Shown: positions 1 through 8,252, counted from the stretch's first letter. The stretch: 64,000 nt of DNA from Streptosporangium lutulentum (GCF_030811455.1 NZ_JAUSQU010000001.1:5580001-5644000); one strand, 5' to 3'. Made by a program: numbers and translations. The notes: generated by a model not told the origin, from the letters alone.

Positions 1-617
1 CGGAAGGGTCGCAGTGCCACCTCGTGGAGTTCCTCGGCGCCGGCGGCGACCAGGGGGACGCCGTGGTGGGAGTCGACGGAGGTGTCGCCGTGCCCGGGGA
101 AGTGCTTGGCGCAGGCGGCGACGCCGGCGGACTGCAGGCCCCGGATCCAGGCCGCGGTGTGCCTGGAGACCAGATCGGCGTCCGCGCCGAAGGAGCGCAG
201 GCCGATGACCGGGTTATCCGGATTGGAATTGACGTCGGCCGAGGGCGCGAAGTTGAGGTTGACCCCCACCAGCGCGAGGTCACGGCCGAGATCCCTGGCG
301 ATCTCCTCGGTGAGTTCGAGGTCGTCCACCACTCCGAGGGCGAAGCTGCCCGGCCGGGTGCTTCCCGCGGCGGCCTCCAGCCGCGTGACCTCACCCGATT
401 CCTCGTCGATGCCGACGAGGACCTGTGGGTTCTCCGCGCGGAGCGCCGCCGTGAGCTCGGCGACCTGGGAAGGAGTCGCGATGTTCCTGGAGAAGAGCAC
501 CACACCGCTCATTCCGTCGGCCAGACGCCGGCGGATCCAGTCGGGCGGGGTCTTTCCCACGAACCCGGGAAGAACAACCGTGTCCGCCAGACGAAGCAGC
601 TCTTGGCCGCGCTTCAT
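1..617 (-). CDS. nagZ: Beta-N-acetylhexosaminidase, glycoside hydrolase family 3 (NagZ-like), 3' end cut by the window
   Basis: The visible 205 residues are the N-terminal part of a GH3 (beta/alpha)8 barrel. The diagnostic stretch is KHFPGHGDTSVDSHHG near the left edge; in NagZ enzymes the DSH loop supplies the His/Asp acid-base pair. Upstream blocks LFSRN and GIDEESG also fit the family. Such enzymes remove N-acetylglucosamine from muropeptides or chito-oligosaccharides, so the gene fits the amino-sugar transporter operon at 3.2-8.2 kb, though it is not in that operon. No signal peptide is visible (start MKRGQELLRL), suggesting a cytoplasmic enzyme. The start ATG at 617 follows a GGAGGG ribosome site. 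The C-terminal part lies outside the window. The family is secure; the exact substrate is inferred. Confidence 0.92.
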   Translation of the reverse strand, partial: MKRGQELLRLADTVVLPGFVGKTPPDWIRRRLADGMSGVVLFSRNIATPSQVAELTAALRAENPQVLVGIDEESGEVTRLEAAAGSTRPGSFALGVVDDLELTEEIARDLGRDLALVGVNLNFAPSADVNSNPDNPVIGLRSFGADADLVSRHTAAWIRGLQSAGVAACAKHFPGHGDTSVDSHHGVPLVAAGAEELHEVALRPF

Positions 618-731
618 GCACCCTCCTCCGCCTCACGGCCGGTCGGCACCTCATGCCGAAGACGCGCGGACACCGTGTTGTTCGGGCACCTCCGAAAGAA
701 AGCGCTCCCAGAGGTCTGGGCGCTAATCTAA

Positions 732-746
732 TAGGAAACTTTCCTA
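732..746. promoter_or_regulatory. Perfect inverted repeat TAGGAAA-C-TTTCCTA, probable operator of nagZ
   Basis: Seven-base arms are perfectly complementary around one central base, in an AT-rich island 115 bp upstream of the nagZ start. The shape is that of a repressor operator. A ROK- or RpiR-type amino-sugar regulator is the likeliest binder, judged only from the neighbouring gene's function. Confidence 0.5.
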
Positions 747-1090
747 ATTGCTAGTGTGCTGACCATGGGCCTTTGACTCCGGGCCTGCGGATCGCCGAGA
801 CCCTCGCGCGGCAGGGGAGGCGAGACCGCGCCCTTCGGACACCTCCGCGGCACGGTCGCGGCCGGGGCCGTCCGCCCGGGAGACGACGGTCGCCGATCTC
901 GACCCTCCGCGCCCCGGAGGCCCCCTGTAGAGGGCGAAGACCCTCCACGGCCGGCAGGGGCTCACGAGGCCCGGGAACCGGTCGCGTACGGACGATTTCG
1001 CGGGAGGAAAGCGGCGGGCCGTTCGGTGAGGAAAGAACCGGAACCGTTCAGGTCGTACGACCTCCGCGTAAAGCTCAGCCAAGAAAGGGA

Positions 1091-1114
1091 TTTATAGCTA
1101 TATAGAGCTATAAA
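1091..1114. promoter_or_regulatory. AT-rich perfect inverted repeat (9-bp arms)
   Basis: TTTATAGCT and AGCTATAAA face each other across ATATAG, ending 11 bases before the GTG start at 1126. In such a GC-rich genome this is probably a promoter/operator. It lies where the -10 region or ribosome site of the DUF6328 gene would be. Confidence 0.45.
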
Positions 1115-1125
1115 ATGGCCATCAG

Positions 1126-1650
1126 GTGAGTCCGTTGAACTATCGAGACCTGAAAACCGAGAGACCCGAACCCGGCGAGAGCCCGAAGGAACGCGTCGAC
1201 CGGGAACTGAACGAACTCCTGCAGGGCTTGCGCGTCTCCGCCACCGGAGTCCAGGTTCTGTTCGCCTTCCTGCTCGTCCTTCCGTTCCAGAGCAGGTTTT
1301 CCGAGATGGGCCCGCTCGGCCACCGCCTCTTCTTCGTGGCCCTGCTCAGCGGCGCCCTGGCCTCGGTGTGCTTCATCGCCCCCGCGGCCCAGCACCGCCT
1401 GCTGTTCCGAACCTCGCTGAAGGAGAAGATGCTCCGCCGGGCCAACCGGATCGGCATCGTCGGCCTGATCTTCCTGATGGTGTCGATGGCCACCGCGGTC
1501 GCACTGGTCGTCGAGACCGTCATCGACGACGTCGCCGCAGTGATCTTCAGCGGCGTGGTGGCCCTGACCGCCGCCTGGCTGTGGCTCCTGCAGCCGATCA
1601 TCGACCTCCACCGTCTCCGCACCTCCCGCGGCGGACGACCCTCCCGCTGA
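1126..1650 (+). CDS. DUF6328 family membrane protein
   Basis: The 174-residue protein has a hydrophilic N-terminus (about 1-40) with a conserved-looking RVDRELNELLQGLRVS block. Four hydrophobic segments follow, at about 45-60, 72-95, 110-135 and 138-158, then a basic tail. This layout matches the actinobacterial DUF6328 family, whose function is unknown. The chosen GTG lacks a clear ribosome site, since the nearest A/G-rich stretch (1081-1090) is too far away, so translation may be leaderless or start elsewhere. The gene stands alone between the nagZ promoter region and the KstR2-like regulator. The family call is moderately secure; no role is known. Confidence 0.75.
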   Translation: MSPLNYRDLKTERPEPGESPKERVDRELNELLQGLRVSATGVQVLFAFLLVLPFQSRFSEMGPLGHRLFFVALLSGALASVCFIAPAAQHRLLFRTSLKEKMLRRANRIGIVGLIFLMVSMATAVALVVETVIDDVAAVIFSGVVALTAAWLWLLQPIIDLHRLRTSRGGRPSR

Positions 1651-1691
1651 CGGGCCCGCGAGTTCTGGCCTCCGCGTCCGGCGACACCCTT

Positions 1692-1705
1692 AGCAAGCGC
1701 TTGGT
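1692..1705. promoter_or_regulatory. KstR2-type operator AGCAAGCGCTTGGT
   Basis: The 14-mer fits the published KstR2 consensus AnCAAGnnCTTGnT at every fixed position. It sits 65 bp before the KstR2-like gene at 1770, so autoregulation is likely. A second copy with one mismatch (CAAGCGATTG) lies at 1746-1755. The binder is inferred from the neighbouring regulator. Confidence 0.6.
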
Positions 1706-1769
1706 TACACCCAAAGCCGGGCATGAGCTGGAACGTTTATGTGAACAAGCGATTGCGCAAGGGCTCATA

Positions 1770-2465
1770 ATGGAGGACGTGAACACGCGAAAGAACTCCG
1801 GCGCGACCGCGACCCCGGTCAAGCGCCAGGGCGCGGCGAAACGCGCGACCTCATCGGGCCCGGCCTCAGAGCGTCGCGACCACCTCGTCAGGCTCGCCGC
1901 CGAGCTCTTCGCCCGGAAGGGCTTCCAGGCGACCACCGTCCGCGAGATCGCGGAGGAGGCGGGCATCCTGTCCGGAAGCCTGTACCACCACTTCGACTCC
2001 AAGGAGACGATCGTCGACGAGGTGCTCACCACCTTCCTCGACGACCTCGTCGGCCGCTACCGCGCCGCCCTGGATCAGGACGGCGACCCCCGCACGATCC
2101 TCTCAGAAATGGTGCGCATCGGGTTCAGCACCCTCGAACCACACCGCGCGGCGATCACGGTCATGCAGAACGACTGGAGTTACCTGCGCTCCCTGCCCGG
2201 CGACCGTTTCGACTATCTGGTCAGAGCCGAGGACGAGGTCGAGCGCATGTGGGTCGAGCAGATCAAGCGGGGCCAGGCCGCCGGCCAGCTCCGCGCCGAC
2301 GTCGATCCCAAGCTCACCTACCGCATGATCCGCGACACGATCTGGGTGGCGGTGCGGTGGTTCCGCCCGGGTGGCCGCCTCAACACCACCGGCCTCGCCG
2401 AGCACTACATCACCGTCCTGTTCGACGGCGTGGCGACCGGCGAGCGGAGCAGCCACAGCGGATGA
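1770..2465 (+). CDS. TetR family regulator, KstR2-like
   Basis: The 231-residue protein has a basic tail (about 1-30), then a TetR helix-turn-helix with TTVREIAEEAGILSGSLYHH, which is very close to mycobacterial KstR2. The C-terminal half also looks like KstR2: KLTYRMIRDTIWVAVRW and RPGG. KstR2 represses the late steps of steroid (HIP-CoA) catabolism and is released by a CoA thioester ligand; the same class of ligand is likely here. A matching operator lies at 1692-1705. ATG 1770 has an AAGGG site upstream; GTG 1779, just after GGAGGA, is an alternative. The stop overlaps the next gene (ATGA), so the two are translationally coupled. The TetR call is certain; orthology to KstR2 is likely but not proven. 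Confidence 0.85.
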   Translation: MEDVNTRKNSGATATPVKRQGAAKRATSSGPASERRDHLVRLAAELFARKGFQATTVREIAEEAGILSGSLYHHFDSKETIVDEVLTTFLDDLVGRYRAALDQDGDPRTILSEMVRIGFSTLEPHRAAITVMQNDWSYLRSLPGDRFDYLVRAEDEVERMWVEQIKRGQAAGQLRADVDPKLTYRMIRDTIWVAVRWFRPGGRLNTTGLAEHYITVLFDGVATGERSSHSG

Positions 2466-3187
2466 CGCCTTTCCAGAAGGCGGTGCGAATGGCGCTCGCC
2501 GACGCCGCCGATCCCGCCAAGGCTCAGGCGATGCAGGCCTACATGAAGTCCGAGATGCCCTTCCTCGGCGTGCAGGCCACTCCTCGCCGCGCCGCCCTGA
2601 AGAGGGCCTTCCTCGAGCACCCCATCGAGACGGCGCCCGAATGGCGCAAGGCGACCCTGGCCCTGTGGCGGGAGGCCGAATACCGCGAGGAGCGCTACGC
2701 GGCGATCGAGCTGACCGGTTTCCGGACGTACCGGAGCTTCCAGACGCTCTACGCGCTTCCGATGTACGAAGAGATGATCGTCAGCGGAGCGTGGTGGGAC
2801 TATGTCGACGACCTCGCCATCCGCCGCGTCGGGGGCCTTCTGGCCGCCTTCCCCGACACCATGCGCTCGCTCATGCTCGACTGGGCCCACGGTGACGACC
2901 TCTGGAAGCGCCGTACGGCCATCCTGTCCCAGAACAGGTTCAAGACCGCCACCGACACCGGGCTGCTCTACGCCTGCATCGAGCCGAGCCTGTCCGACAA
3001 CGACTTCTTCGCCCGCAAGGCGATCGGCTGGGCCCTGCGCGAATACGCCAAGACCAACCCCGGCGAGGTCGTGCGCTACGTCGACCACATGGGCATCACC
3101 GGCCTGAGCCGCCGCGAGGCCCTCAAGAACATCCCGGAGAGCGGGGTCCGGCCCGCTCGCCGGGCCCTCGGAGACCCGGCCGGCTGA
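2462..3187 (+). CDS. DNA alkylation repair protein, AlkD-like HEAT-repeat family
   Basis: The 241-residue protein is all-helical and full-length for the AlkD-like DNA alkylation repair family, which removes 3- and 7-alkylated bases through a concave HEAT-repeat surface. Visible family blocks include MPFLGV near the N-terminus (about 29-34), WWDYVDDLA (about 102-110), a DDLWKRRTAI block (about 143-152) and FARKAIGWALREYAK (about 180-194). It starts with ATG at 2462, overlapping the stop of the TetR gene by four bases, so the two are co-translated. Pairing with a KstR2-like regulator is odd, since steroid catabolism and alkylation repair have no known link. The family call is good; the substrate is unproven. 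Confidence 0.85.
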   Translation: MTPFQKAVRMALADAADPAKAQAMQAYMKSEMPFLGVQATPRRAALKRAFLEHPIETAPEWRKATLALWREAEYREERYAAIELTGFRTYRSFQTLYALPMYEEMIVSGAWWDYVDDLAIRRVGGLLAAFPDTMRSLMLDWAHGDDLWKRRTAILSQNRFKTATDTGLLYACIEPSLSDNDFFARKAIGWALREYAKTNPGEVVRYVDHMGITGLSRREALKNIPESGVRPARRALGDPAG

Positions 3188-3246
3188 TCGCGAAAGGGGC
3201 CCAGCGGACCTTCCAGGACGGGGTCGCCGTCCTTGAGGAGATCGGG

Positions 3247-4158
3247 CTACTTGAGCGCTCCGGCGGTCAGGCCCTTCTGGATCTGACTCTGGAAGAGCGT
3301 GTACACGATCAGCATCGGAAGGATGGCCATGCTGAGCGCGGCGAACAGGGCCGACCAGTCGGCGTCGTAGCCCGCGGCGGTGGAGATGTCGGCGATGCCC
3401 TGTGTGAGCACCCATTTATCCCTGTCGGAGGTCAGCAGGACGAGCGGGAGCTGGTACTGGTTCCACTGGCCCAGCACGTTGAAGACGGTCACGCTGACGA
3501 TGCCCGGTTTGGCCATCGGGAGCATGATCTGGAAGAACACCCGCGTGTGCGAGGCCCCGTCCACGAAGGCCGCCTCGGCCACCGCCCCCGGCAGCGTCCT
3601 GAAGAACGCCGCCAGGAAGAAGACGGTGAAGGGCAGCGAGTAGGCGATGTAGACCAGGACCAGCCCGCCGTGCGTGTTCAGGCCGATGAACTGGCCGATC
3701 AGCGGAATCGTTCCCATGTTCTGCACGACGAAGAACAGCGGGGTCAGCGCCAGGTAGACCGGGAAGGCCAGCCCGGAGACGAACAGCAGGTAGATCGCGC
3801 GATTACCGCGGAACCTGTAGCGGGCCAGCACGTAGGCGGCCATCGAGCCGAACAGCATCGTGCCGAACGTGCTGAAGGCCACGACGACGATGCTGTTCAC
3901 CATGTACTGGCCGATGTGCGCCTGTTCCCAGGCGCGACCCCAGTTGTCGAAGCGGAGGGAGGCCGGCAACGACCAGGCGTTGCCGAAGATCTCATCCTCG
4001 CTCTTCACCGACGCGAGGAAGGTCCACACGATCGGCACCGCCACCAGGACCGTCCAGATCAGCAGCGCGGTGTGGGTCAGGACCGACAGGGGCCCCAACC
4101 GCCTCCTGCGTTCCTCACGCGCGTACGCCCGGCTCTTGGAAATCGCCACCTCTGCCAC
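3247..4158 (-). CDS. Carbohydrate ABC transporter permease (NgcG-like)
   Basis: The 303-residue inner-membrane protein has about six transmembrane segments and the permease EAA loop (AEAAFVDGASHTRVFFQIMLPMAKPG, about 193-218; stretch shown in pieces by the EAA and G residues). It belongs to the MalG-type subfamily and is the second permease of the sugar operon. Its GTG start overlaps the stop of the upstream permease by one base. With its partner and the NgcE-like binding protein it should import N-acetylglucosamine or chitobiose. No ATPase gene is adjacent, so it probably uses the shared ATPase MsiK encoded elsewhere, as in Streptomyces. It ends 60 bp from the convergent AlkD-like gene. Confidence 0.88.
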   Translation of the reverse strand: MAEVAISKSRAYAREERRRRLGPLSVLTHTALLIWTVLVAVPIVWTFLASVKSEDEIFGNAWSLPASLRFDNWGRAWEQAHIGQYMVNSIVVVAFSTFGTMLFGSMAAYVLARYRFRGNRAIYLLFVSGLAFPVYLALTPLFFVVQNMGTIPLIGQFIGLNTHGGLVLVYIAYSLPFTVFFLAAFFRTLPGAVAEAAFVDGASHTRVFFQIMLPMAKPGIVSVTVFNVLGQWNQYQLPLVLLTSDRDKWVLTQGIADISTAAGYDADWSALFAALSMAILPMLIVYTLFQSQIQKGLTAGALK

Positions 4159-5060
4159 TAGAACTCGATTCGTTCACGCCGCGACAGGCGCAGGGCCAGC
4201 GCCGCGAACCCGATGGTGAAAAAGAACAGCACCACGCCCATCGCGGAGGCGTAGCCGAACTTGAAGTACTGGAAGGCGTTGCGGTAGATCTCCGCCGCCA
4301 TCACCGTCGTGGAGTGGTCGGGACCGCCCTGCTCCGCCGTCATCACCCACACGATGGCGAAGACGTCCAGCGCCGCGATGCCGAGATAGACCCAGCCGAC
4401 CTGGATCGTGTCCCAGAGCAGGGGCAGCGTGACCCTGAAGAACAGCTGCGCTCCCCCGGCGCCGTCGATCGACGCCGCCTCGAACAGGTCGCGCGGGATG
4501 GAGGCGATGCCCGCCGAGAAGAGCACCACGTAGAACCCGACCGCCTGCCAGACCAGCACGCCGAGAATCGACCAGAACGCGACGTCGGTGTCGGACAGGA
4601 AGCCGATCGGCTCAAGCCCGAGGGCGATCAGCGGCGCGTTGAGCATGCCGCTCTTGTCGGGCCTGAACACCTGCTGGAACAGGACCGCGACCACGGCGAT
4701 GGCCAGCACCTGGGGGAAGAAGAACACCACCCGGTAGAACTTCGACCCCCAGATGCCCCCGGTACCGCCCCGCCCGCCCGCGTTGAGCAGGAAGGCGAAG
4801 AAGAGCGCGATCACAAGGGTGAGCAGCGGCATCAGGATCAGCAGGAGCAGGTTGTGACCGACCGCCCCCCAGAAGATCCCGTCGCCCAGGAGTCTCTGGA
4901 AGTTCTCCGTACCCACGAACCGCGGGCTGGCGCTCACTCCGCGCCAGTCGGTGAACGCGATGTAGAACGCCTGCGCGTAGGGGGCGATCACGTAGATCAC
5001 GTAGAGCGCCACCGGGATCACGAGGAACCCGGCGACGAACCGCATCCTGCCGTAGTTCAT
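4158..5060 (-). CDS. Carbohydrate ABC transporter permease (NgcF-like)
   Basis: The 300-residue permease is of the MalF type, with about six membrane-spanning segments. The EAA loop reads FEAASIDGAGGAQLFFRVTLP (catalytic coupling helix around 190-210; only its core is given). It begins MNYGRMRFVAGF, putting the first helix right at the N-terminus. ATG 5060 is preceded by an AGGAACGG-like site. It lies downstream of the binding-protein gene after a 124-bp spacer carrying degenerate repeats, and overlaps the next permease by one base. Together they form the membrane channel for an amino sugar or its dimer. Substrate is inferred from the binding protein. Confidence 0.88.
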   Translation of the reverse strand: MNYGRMRFVAGFLVIPVALYVIYVIAPYAQAFYIAFTDWRGVSASPRFVGTENFQRLLGDGIFWGAVGHNLLLLILMPLLTLVIALFFAFLLNAGGRGGTGGIWGSKFYRVVFFFPQVLAIAVVAVLFQQVFRPDKSGMLNAPLIALGLEPIGFLSDTDVAFWSILGVLVWQAVGFYVVLFSAGIASIPRDLFEAASIDGAGGAQLFFRVTLPLLWDTIQVGWVYLGIAALDVFAIVWVMTAEQGGPDHSTTVMAAEIYRNAFQYFKFGYASAMGVVLFFFTIGFAALALRLSRRERIEF

Positions 5061-5104
5061 GTGACTTACCGTTCCTCGTCCGACCCGCTCGCGCGGTTCG
5101 TCGT

Positions 5105-5199
5105 CGTCACCCCGTGAACCTCCCGCCCGCCGTCACCTCGCGAACCTCTCATCCGGCGCCACCCGGCGGACCGCTCACTCGCCGTCACCTCGTGAACTT
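5105..5199. repeat. Three imperfect copies of a 17-bp sequence at the 3' end of the binding-protein gene
   Basis: The sequence CGTCACCTCGTGAACTT, which encodes the last codons of the NgcE-like gene (5183-5199), reappears with one to three changes at 5131-5147 and 5105-5121 in the spacer before the permease. It looks like a decayed tandem duplication of the gene's tail. Confidence 0.5.
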
Positions 5200-6594
5200 C
5201 TTCACCGAGGAGTCGCTCTTGATCGAGTCGGCCTTCTTCTGCGCGCGGTCCATCCACTCGTCGACGGTCAGCTTGCCGCTCATCAGCTGCCCGGACGCGG
5301 CGGCCACCTCGTCGTGCATCTCGACGTACCACTTGCGGAACAGGAACCAGACGGCGTTGTCGCCCGCCGCGGTCAGGGCGTCCGAGGCGCTCTTCAGGCC
5401 CGGCTTGAGCGTGAGTCCCTCACCCGCGTTCTTGACGATGGTGAGCGTGGAGACCATCTCCATGAACTTGCCCGCGCCCTCCTTGGAGAGCATCGCCCGC
5501 ATGTACTCCAGGCCCGCCCGGGGGTTGCCCGACTTGGACGGCACGACGTACTCCTCGCCCGGCTGGATGTGCATCGTGCCGTACGGCAGGGCGTCGGAGG
5601 GACCGAAGTCCGGCAGCGGGAACACCGCGTAGCCGAAGTCGGCCGGGGTGGAGTCCTTCTGCTCGTTCTCCAGCCAGGAGCCGCAGGGCAGCATGGCGAC
5701 CTCGCCCTTGTTGTGCGCGAGCTGCGTCTGGATGTGGTCGAGGCCGGCGGTGCCCTGCATCAGGTAGTCGGCGCCGAGCTGGGCGAAGGCCGTCGCGGCC
5801 TGCTTGACCGGCTCGGCCTTCCAGGCGCCGTCCTCCAGGTTGTCGATGTTCTTCAGCACGTCCTTGCCGCCGATCTTCGCGGCGAGCGTCAGGATGGCCT
5901 CGTAGATGTAGAACGGGTGCTTGCCCGCGTAGGTGAACGGCGCCGTCTTGCCCGACTTCTTGATCGTCTCGCACAGGGCGATGAAGTCGGTCCAGGTCTT
6001 GGGGACCTGCCAGCCCTCCTCGGTGAAGAGCTTCTGCGAGTACCAGATGCCCCAGACGGTGTTGGCGTAGGGGAGGACGTACGGCTTGCCGTCGTAGCTG
6101 CCGAACGTGATTGCGGCCGGGTCGATCGTGTCGCGCACCTTGACGGCGGGGTCGTCCCAGCTCGGCGCGTCGTACAGGAGCGTGAGGTCGGTGAGCTGGT
6201 CGTCCTGGACCAGGGCTCCGAAGTCCATCGCGTTGGCGCCCGAGTTGTTGATGAACTCCGGCGGGTTGCCACCGGCGAAGCGCGGCTGAAGGGTCTTGGC
6301 GACCTCCTTGGTCGCGTTGTGCTTGATCTCCAGGGCGGGATGCTTCGCCTTCAGCAACGGCTCGTGGATGTCCTTGGCGTAGGCGTCGCCGAACCCTCCG
6401 TCGAAGACCCAGATCTCCAGTGGCTTGTTCTCGGCGAATCCGAGCGGGTTGGCCGCACTGGTGGCGCCCACGGCGGGCGCGGAGGAGGCGCCGCCGCCTC
6501 CTCCGACGGGACTGGCGCACGCGGACAGGGCGGGCAGGGCGATCCCGGCCAGGACCGCGCTGCGCAGGAGCTCACGCCTGGATAACTGGGTCAT
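5185..6594 (-). CDS. ngcE: Sugar-binding lipoprotein of an ABC transporter, NgcE-like (N-acetylglucosamine/chitobiose)
   Basis: The 469-residue extracellular solute-binding protein (family 1) has a twin-arginine start (SRRELL) and a lipobox LSAC with Cys at about 26, so it is likely a Tat-exported lipoprotein. The mature start is a Gly/Ala-rich linker. Blocks such as LEIWVFDGGFGDAY and GGNPPEFINNSG resemble NgcE of Streptomyces, which binds N-acetylglucosamine and diacetylchitobiose. A strong AGGAGG site precedes ATG 6594. It follows the SIS gene by 21 bp and precedes two permeases, forming an uptake operon under the RpiR-type regulator. The binding-protein call is firm; the NgcE-type specificity is probable. 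Confidence 0.85.
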   Translation of the reverse strand: MTQLSRRELLRSAVLAGIALPALSACASPVGGGGGASSAPAVGATSAANPLGFAENKPLEIWVFDGGFGDAYAKDIHEPLLKAKHPALEIKHNATKEVAKTLQPRFAGGNPPEFINNSGANAMDFGALVQDDQLTDLTLLYDAPSWDDPAVKVRDTIDPAAITFGSYDGKPYVLPYANTVWGIWYSQKLFTEEGWQVPKTWTDFIALCETIKKSGKTAPFTYAGKHPFYIYEAILTLAAKIGGKDVLKNIDNLEDGAWKAEPVKQAATAFAQLGADYLMQGTAGLDHIQTQLAHNKGEVAMLPCGSWLENEQKDSTPADFGYAVFPLPDFGPSDALPYGTMHIQPGEEYVVPSKSGNPRAGLEYMRAMLSKEGAGKFMEMVSTLTIVKNAGEGLTLKPGLKSASDALTAAGDNAVWFLFRKWYVEMHDEVAAASGQLMSGKLTVDEWMDRAQKKADSIKSDSSVKKFTR

Positions 6595-6615
6595 GCTTCC
6601 TCCTGGAGGGGGTGG

Positions 6616-7371
6616 TTAGGCACCTCGCCGGATCCTTCCGGCATAGCGGTTCTCAAGAGCCCGGTTGTGCTCGTCGCCGCCGATCACGTTGGCGGACCGG
6701 TAGATCGGCGGCGTCTGGCCCTCCTCGATGAGGCCGCGCACCACCTCTGCCACGACCATCTGCGCCAGCAGCGCCGAGGTGATCGTGGAGACCGCGCCGA
6801 ACGAGCCGCCGTCCGGGAGCGGCAGGACCGCGTCGCCGTACGGGGCGCCGTTGTCGAGCACGACGTCGGCGAGGTCGAGCAGCTTGCGGCCCGAGGGATG
6901 GCGGGAGGTCATCGCGGTGCTGTGCTGGACGGAGGTCAGGGCGATCAGGTCGTGCCCCTTCTCCTTGACGATGGAGGCCAGCTCCACCACCGAACCGTTC
7001 ACCCCCGAGCTGGAGATCAGCACGAACACGTCCTGCCGCTGGACCGGGGCCAGGTCGTAGATCTTCTGGGCGATCGTGGGGTCGCGCTCCAGCTCGGCCC
7101 CGTTTCCGAGGACGGTCACCGGCGCCCCGCCGTACAGGACGACGTCGCGCAGCGCGAGCCGGTTGCTGGGGACCAGCCCGCCCGCGCGCCCGGCGATCTC
7201 CATCGCGATCGCCTCGGAGTGCCCCGAGCCGAAGGCCTGGATCACCCCGCCGTCCCGCAGTGATCCGATCATCAACGCGGCCGCCTGTTTGACCGCGGTC
7301 CCCTGCGTCTGGACGACCTCGTCCATCAGGGCTCTCACTTCATGGACGTAGTCACCGGCTCCGATGTCCAC
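6616..7371 (-). CDS. SIS-domain phosphosugar-binding protein (UPF0309-like)
   Basis: The 251-residue protein has a single sugar-isomerase (SIS) fold: the phosphate-binding GSGHSEAIAMEIAGRAGG segment at about 48-65 and LISSSGVNGS at about 117-126. It is shorter than the MurNAc-6-phosphate etherase MurQ and resembles the actinobacterial UPF0309/SIS_2 group. It probably acts on or senses a phosphorylated amino sugar in the cytoplasm. GTG 7371 lies two bases after the regulator's stop, and the binding-protein gene follows after 21 bp, so it is the middle of one operon. The reaction is unknown; isomerase, etherase or sensor roles are all possible. Confidence 0.82.
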   Translation of the reverse strand: MDIGAGDYVHEVRALMDEVVQTQGTAVKQAAALMIGSLRDGGVIQAFGSGHSEAIAMEIAGRAGGLVPSNRLALRDVVLYGGAPVTVLGNGAELERDPTIAQKIYDLAPVQRQDVFVLISSSGVNGSVVELASIVKEKGHDLIALTSVQHSTAMTSRHPSGRKLLDLADVVLDNGAPYGDAVLPLPDGGSFGAVSTITSALLAQMVVAEVVRGLIEEGQTPPIYRSANVIGGDEHNRALENRYAGRIRRGA

Positions 7372-7373
7372 GA

Positions 7374-8249
7374 TCAGCTCCTCTCCACGCGGTGGCTCTC
7401 CAGTGCCCGGATCGTCCGCTCGAACGCCTCGTTGGTCTTCTCGTAGGTGCGTTGCGCGACCGCGACGTAGACGGCGTCGAGGACGAAGAGCTGGGAGTGG
7501 ACGGCCGCCAGGCCGCCCAGTCTGAAGGTGGTCTCGCGGCTGGCGGTGGTCAGCACCAGATCGGCCAGCTCCGCCAGCGAGGACCGGGCGAAGGAGGTGA
7601 CCGCGACGGTCAGCGCGCCCCGGTCTCCGGCCTCGGCGAGCGACTCCAGGACCTCCCGGGTGCGCCCCTGGTGGGAGATCCCGATCGCGACGTCGCCCTC
7701 GTCGAGCAGCGCGGCGTCGGCGAGCGCCTCGTGCGCGTCGGCGTGGCTCCAGCAGGGAACCCGGATCCGGCGGAGCCGTCCGCCCATCATGGAGGCCACC
7801 GCCCCGCTGGTGGAGACCCCGAAGATCAGGACCCGCCGCGCCACGACCATCGCGTCGGCGACCTTGGCGACGGTGTCCGCGTCGAGCTGGACCGCGGTCT
7901 CCTGGATGAGCCGGGAGTCCGCGGCGGCCATCACGCCGATCGCCGCGTCGAGCGGATCGGTCGGACCGATCTCGTGGCCCACCCCCGCGTCCCAGTTGGC
8001 CTGCGCGGCGCGCCCGTTCTCCGTCGCCAGCGCGACCCGCAGCCCGGCGTACCCGGCGAAGCCGAACACCCGGCAGAAACGGGTGACCGTGGCGGGTGAG
8101 CTGCCGCTCCGCTCGGCGAGCGTGATGATCGTGGACCGGGCGGCCTCCGCCGGGTCGGCCAGGATGGCCTCGCCGACTCGGCGGAGCGCCTCCGGCAGGC
8201 CGGGCGTCTCGGTCTGGATGCGCCCGAGGGCTCCTGCTGCCACAGGCAT
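7374..8249 (-). CDS. MurR/RpiR family transcriptional regulator
   Basis: The 291-residue regulator has an N-terminal HTH_6 domain (about 15-85, with SGSSPATVTRFCRVFGFAGY as the recognition region) and a C-terminal SIS sugar-phosphate-sensing domain (about 130-260, including IFGVSTSGAVASMM and ISHQGRTRE). It heads the amino-sugar operon and should sense its phosphorylated sugar product. Start 8249 (ATG, MPVAAGALG) is chosen because the family begins here; an upstream in-frame start would put the operator inside the gene. A TTTCACCC-N11-GGGTGAAA inverted repeat abuts the start, so autoregulation is likely. Repressor versus activator cannot be told. Confidence 0.88.
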   Translation of the reverse strand: MPVAAGALGRIQTETPGLPEALRRVGEAILADPAEAARSTIITLAERSGSSPATVTRFCRVFGFAGYAGLRVALATENGRAAQANWDAGVGHEIGPTDPLDAAIGVMAAADSRLIQETAVQLDADTVAKVADAMVVARRVLIFGVSTSGAVASMMGGRLRRIRVPCWSHADAHEALADAALLDEGDVAIGISHQGRTREVLESLAEAGDRGALTVAVTSFARSSLAELADLVLTTASRETTFRLGGLAAVHSQLFVLDAVYVAVAQRTYEKTNEAFERTIRALESHRVERS

Positions 8250-8252
8250 TCC

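Larger units (their letters stand above)
618..1125. other. Intergenic region between nagZ and a DUF6328 gene
   Basis: This 508-base divergent promoter region holds no convincing gene: open frames in it are short and Arg/Pro/Gly-rich with no recognisable motif. It contains two clear inverted repeats (732-746 and 1091-1114), described separately, and a GC-rich middle with no further recognisable signal. Confidence 0.6.

Noticed and set aside
773..1105. Possible small gene between nagZ and the DUF6328 gene
   Set aside because: Pro/Arg/Gly-rich, no start signal, and promoter palindromes occupy the same region.
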